A program made the translations under genes and the position numbers. Under the pieces are notes generated by a model. It saw only the letters and a list, made by a program, of their open reading frames with translations. It was not told the DNA's origin and searched no databases. Below are positions 63,405 through 64,000 of a stretch of 64,000 nt of DNA, one piece after another. Within the stretch, counting starts at the first letter, position 1. Every line of letters begins with the position of its first letter. The stretch covers positions 1-64,000 of the forward strand of contig DALS01000051.1 of assembly GCA_002499445.1 (NCBI GenBank). Direction: 5' to 3'. Source of the stretch: Methanosarcina sp. UBA293 (GTDB lineage Archaea > Halobacteriota > Methanosarcinia > Methanosarcinales > Methanosarcinaceae).

Positions 63405-64000
63405 TTGACAGAATATTTTTATGAAAACCCTGAACATTTTTCAAACGCTTCGCAAAACCTCAATACTTTTGCTGTTTATGACGGTGCCAAAGAATTGACA
63501 GAACTGCTTACTATCTATTTTAAGGAAGGAATTGAAAGAGGGGAGTACTGCTTATGGTTTTCTCCGAATATACTTACTGTAGAAAAAATAAAAAATAAAC
63601 TTAGGGAAGCAGGAGTGGATGCCGAGCACTCTCTTGACTCTTCTCAATTGGAAATTCTGCCAGCTAATCTCTTTCCAGAAAACACTACCCTTTTTGCGTC
63701 AGCAATAAAAGAACTCATAGGGGAAAAATATAAAAAAGCCCTCTTCGGAGGTTTTTCCGGGTTTAGAACAAGTTTTGATCTTAAAAACACTGGGGATTCT
63801 CTTCAGCCTCATCTTGAGATGTGTGAGAAGGCTATTGAAACTGCGGCTTTTGAGCACAACAAAAGGTTTACATTTCTTTGTACCTTTCCACTTGAAGACC
63901 TTTCAGGTAGAACAATGCTTGAGTTAATGGAAGAAAACGGTGTTTTAATCAAAAGAAATGGAATATGGAAGCGTTTAAGAAATCTGAATGAGGAGCTGGA
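63405..64000 (+). CDS. MEDS-domain sensor protein (partial, right edge)
   Basis: A frame of 198 codons opens at TTG 63405 with AGGAGA seven bases upstream and runs off the window. The sequence (MTEYFYENPEHFSNASQ; HFAVYDGAKELTELLTIYFKEGIERGEYCLWFSP-like; LFGGFSGFRTSFDL; FLCTFPLEDLSGRTMLELME) matches the MEDS domain (methanogen/methylotroph DcmR sensory domain), which often sits at the N-terminus of histidine kinases and regulators in Methanosarcina. The rest of the protein is not visible, so its output domain is unknown. Confidence 0.8.
   Translation, partial: MTEYFYENPEHFSNASQNLNTFAVYDGAKELTELLTIYFKEGIERGEYCLWFSPNILTVEKIKNKLREAGVDAEHSLDSSQLEILPANLFPENTTLFASAIKELIGEKYKKALFGGFSGFRTSFDLKNTGDSLQPHLEMCEKAIETAAFEHNKRFTFLCTFPLEDLSGRTMLELMEENGVLIKRNGIWKRLRNLNEEL

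Noticed and set aside
1..64000. CRISPR arrays, prophage or defence islands
   Set aside because: No regularly spaced repeats with unique spacers, no Cas proteins, no phage structural genes and no restriction-modification genes were seen.

Overview
The window comes from a methanogenic archaeon of the Methanosarcina type. The evidence is a methyl-coenzyme M reductase component A2 gene (atwA), a RamA-family corrinoid activase, archaeal lipid (GGGP synthase), translation (aIF5A, L40e) and transcription (TBP) genes, an archaeal 7S RNA, TATA-box promoters, lipobox lipoproteins and a MEDS-domain sensor. I cannot fix the species from the sequence alone. Genes are AT-biased, spacing is loose and intergenic regions are long, as is usual in this genus.

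Left part (1-15,000): a pyrimidine-rich tandem repeat and an orphan HicB-like gene; an ArsB/SLC13-type transporter; a methyltransferase/ATP-grasp fusion; a DRG-type GTPase; a MoeA/periplasmic-binding-domain fusion; ilvE; tRNA-Arg(TCT); a PspC-domain protein; an ArsR regulator with a clear operator, followed by a metal/arsenic-type permease broken by two frameshifts; and an ECF biotin transporter (bioY, two ATPases, ecfT) preceded by five perfectly spaced 17-bp repeats.

Middle (15,000-36,000): tRNA-Arg(CCT), a NAGS-like acetyltransferase, a DtxR/FeoA-type regulator followed by feoB, a coiled-coil protein just ahead of an overlapping smc-scpA-scpB operon, TBP with two tandem TATA boxes, an AglJ/Dpm1-like glycosyltransferase, thiC, and three tandem paralogous LolA-like lipoproteins.

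Right part (36,000-64,000): MGMT, an ABC-2 exporter, a 122-bp MITE (a second copy lies 15.6 kb away; both have perfect 8-bp target duplications), a DUF62 SAM hydrolase, an aldehyde:ferredoxin oxidoreductase homologue, aIF5A and agmatinase (linked through hypusine/polyamine metabolism), two tiny Sm-like paralogues (one of only 59 codons), an XRE/DUF2178 pair, a DUF1538-DUF1538-PII operon, a KefB-type antiporter, a frameshifted secreted protein behind a long RNA hairpin, a truncated UPF0228 gene, tRNA-Ser(GCT), SRP RNA, a RamA-family activase, purB, L40e, GGGP synthase, atwA, a flavodoxin-fold protein and the start of a MEDS-domain sensor cut by the window edge.

No complete new defence or mobile system stands out. 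The most interesting items are the MITE pair, the bioY iterons, the leader hairpin at 52.85 kb, the TBP twin TATA boxes, the methyltransferase/ATP-grasp fusion, the SMC-linked coiled-coil protein and extended ScpB, and the DUF1538/PII module.
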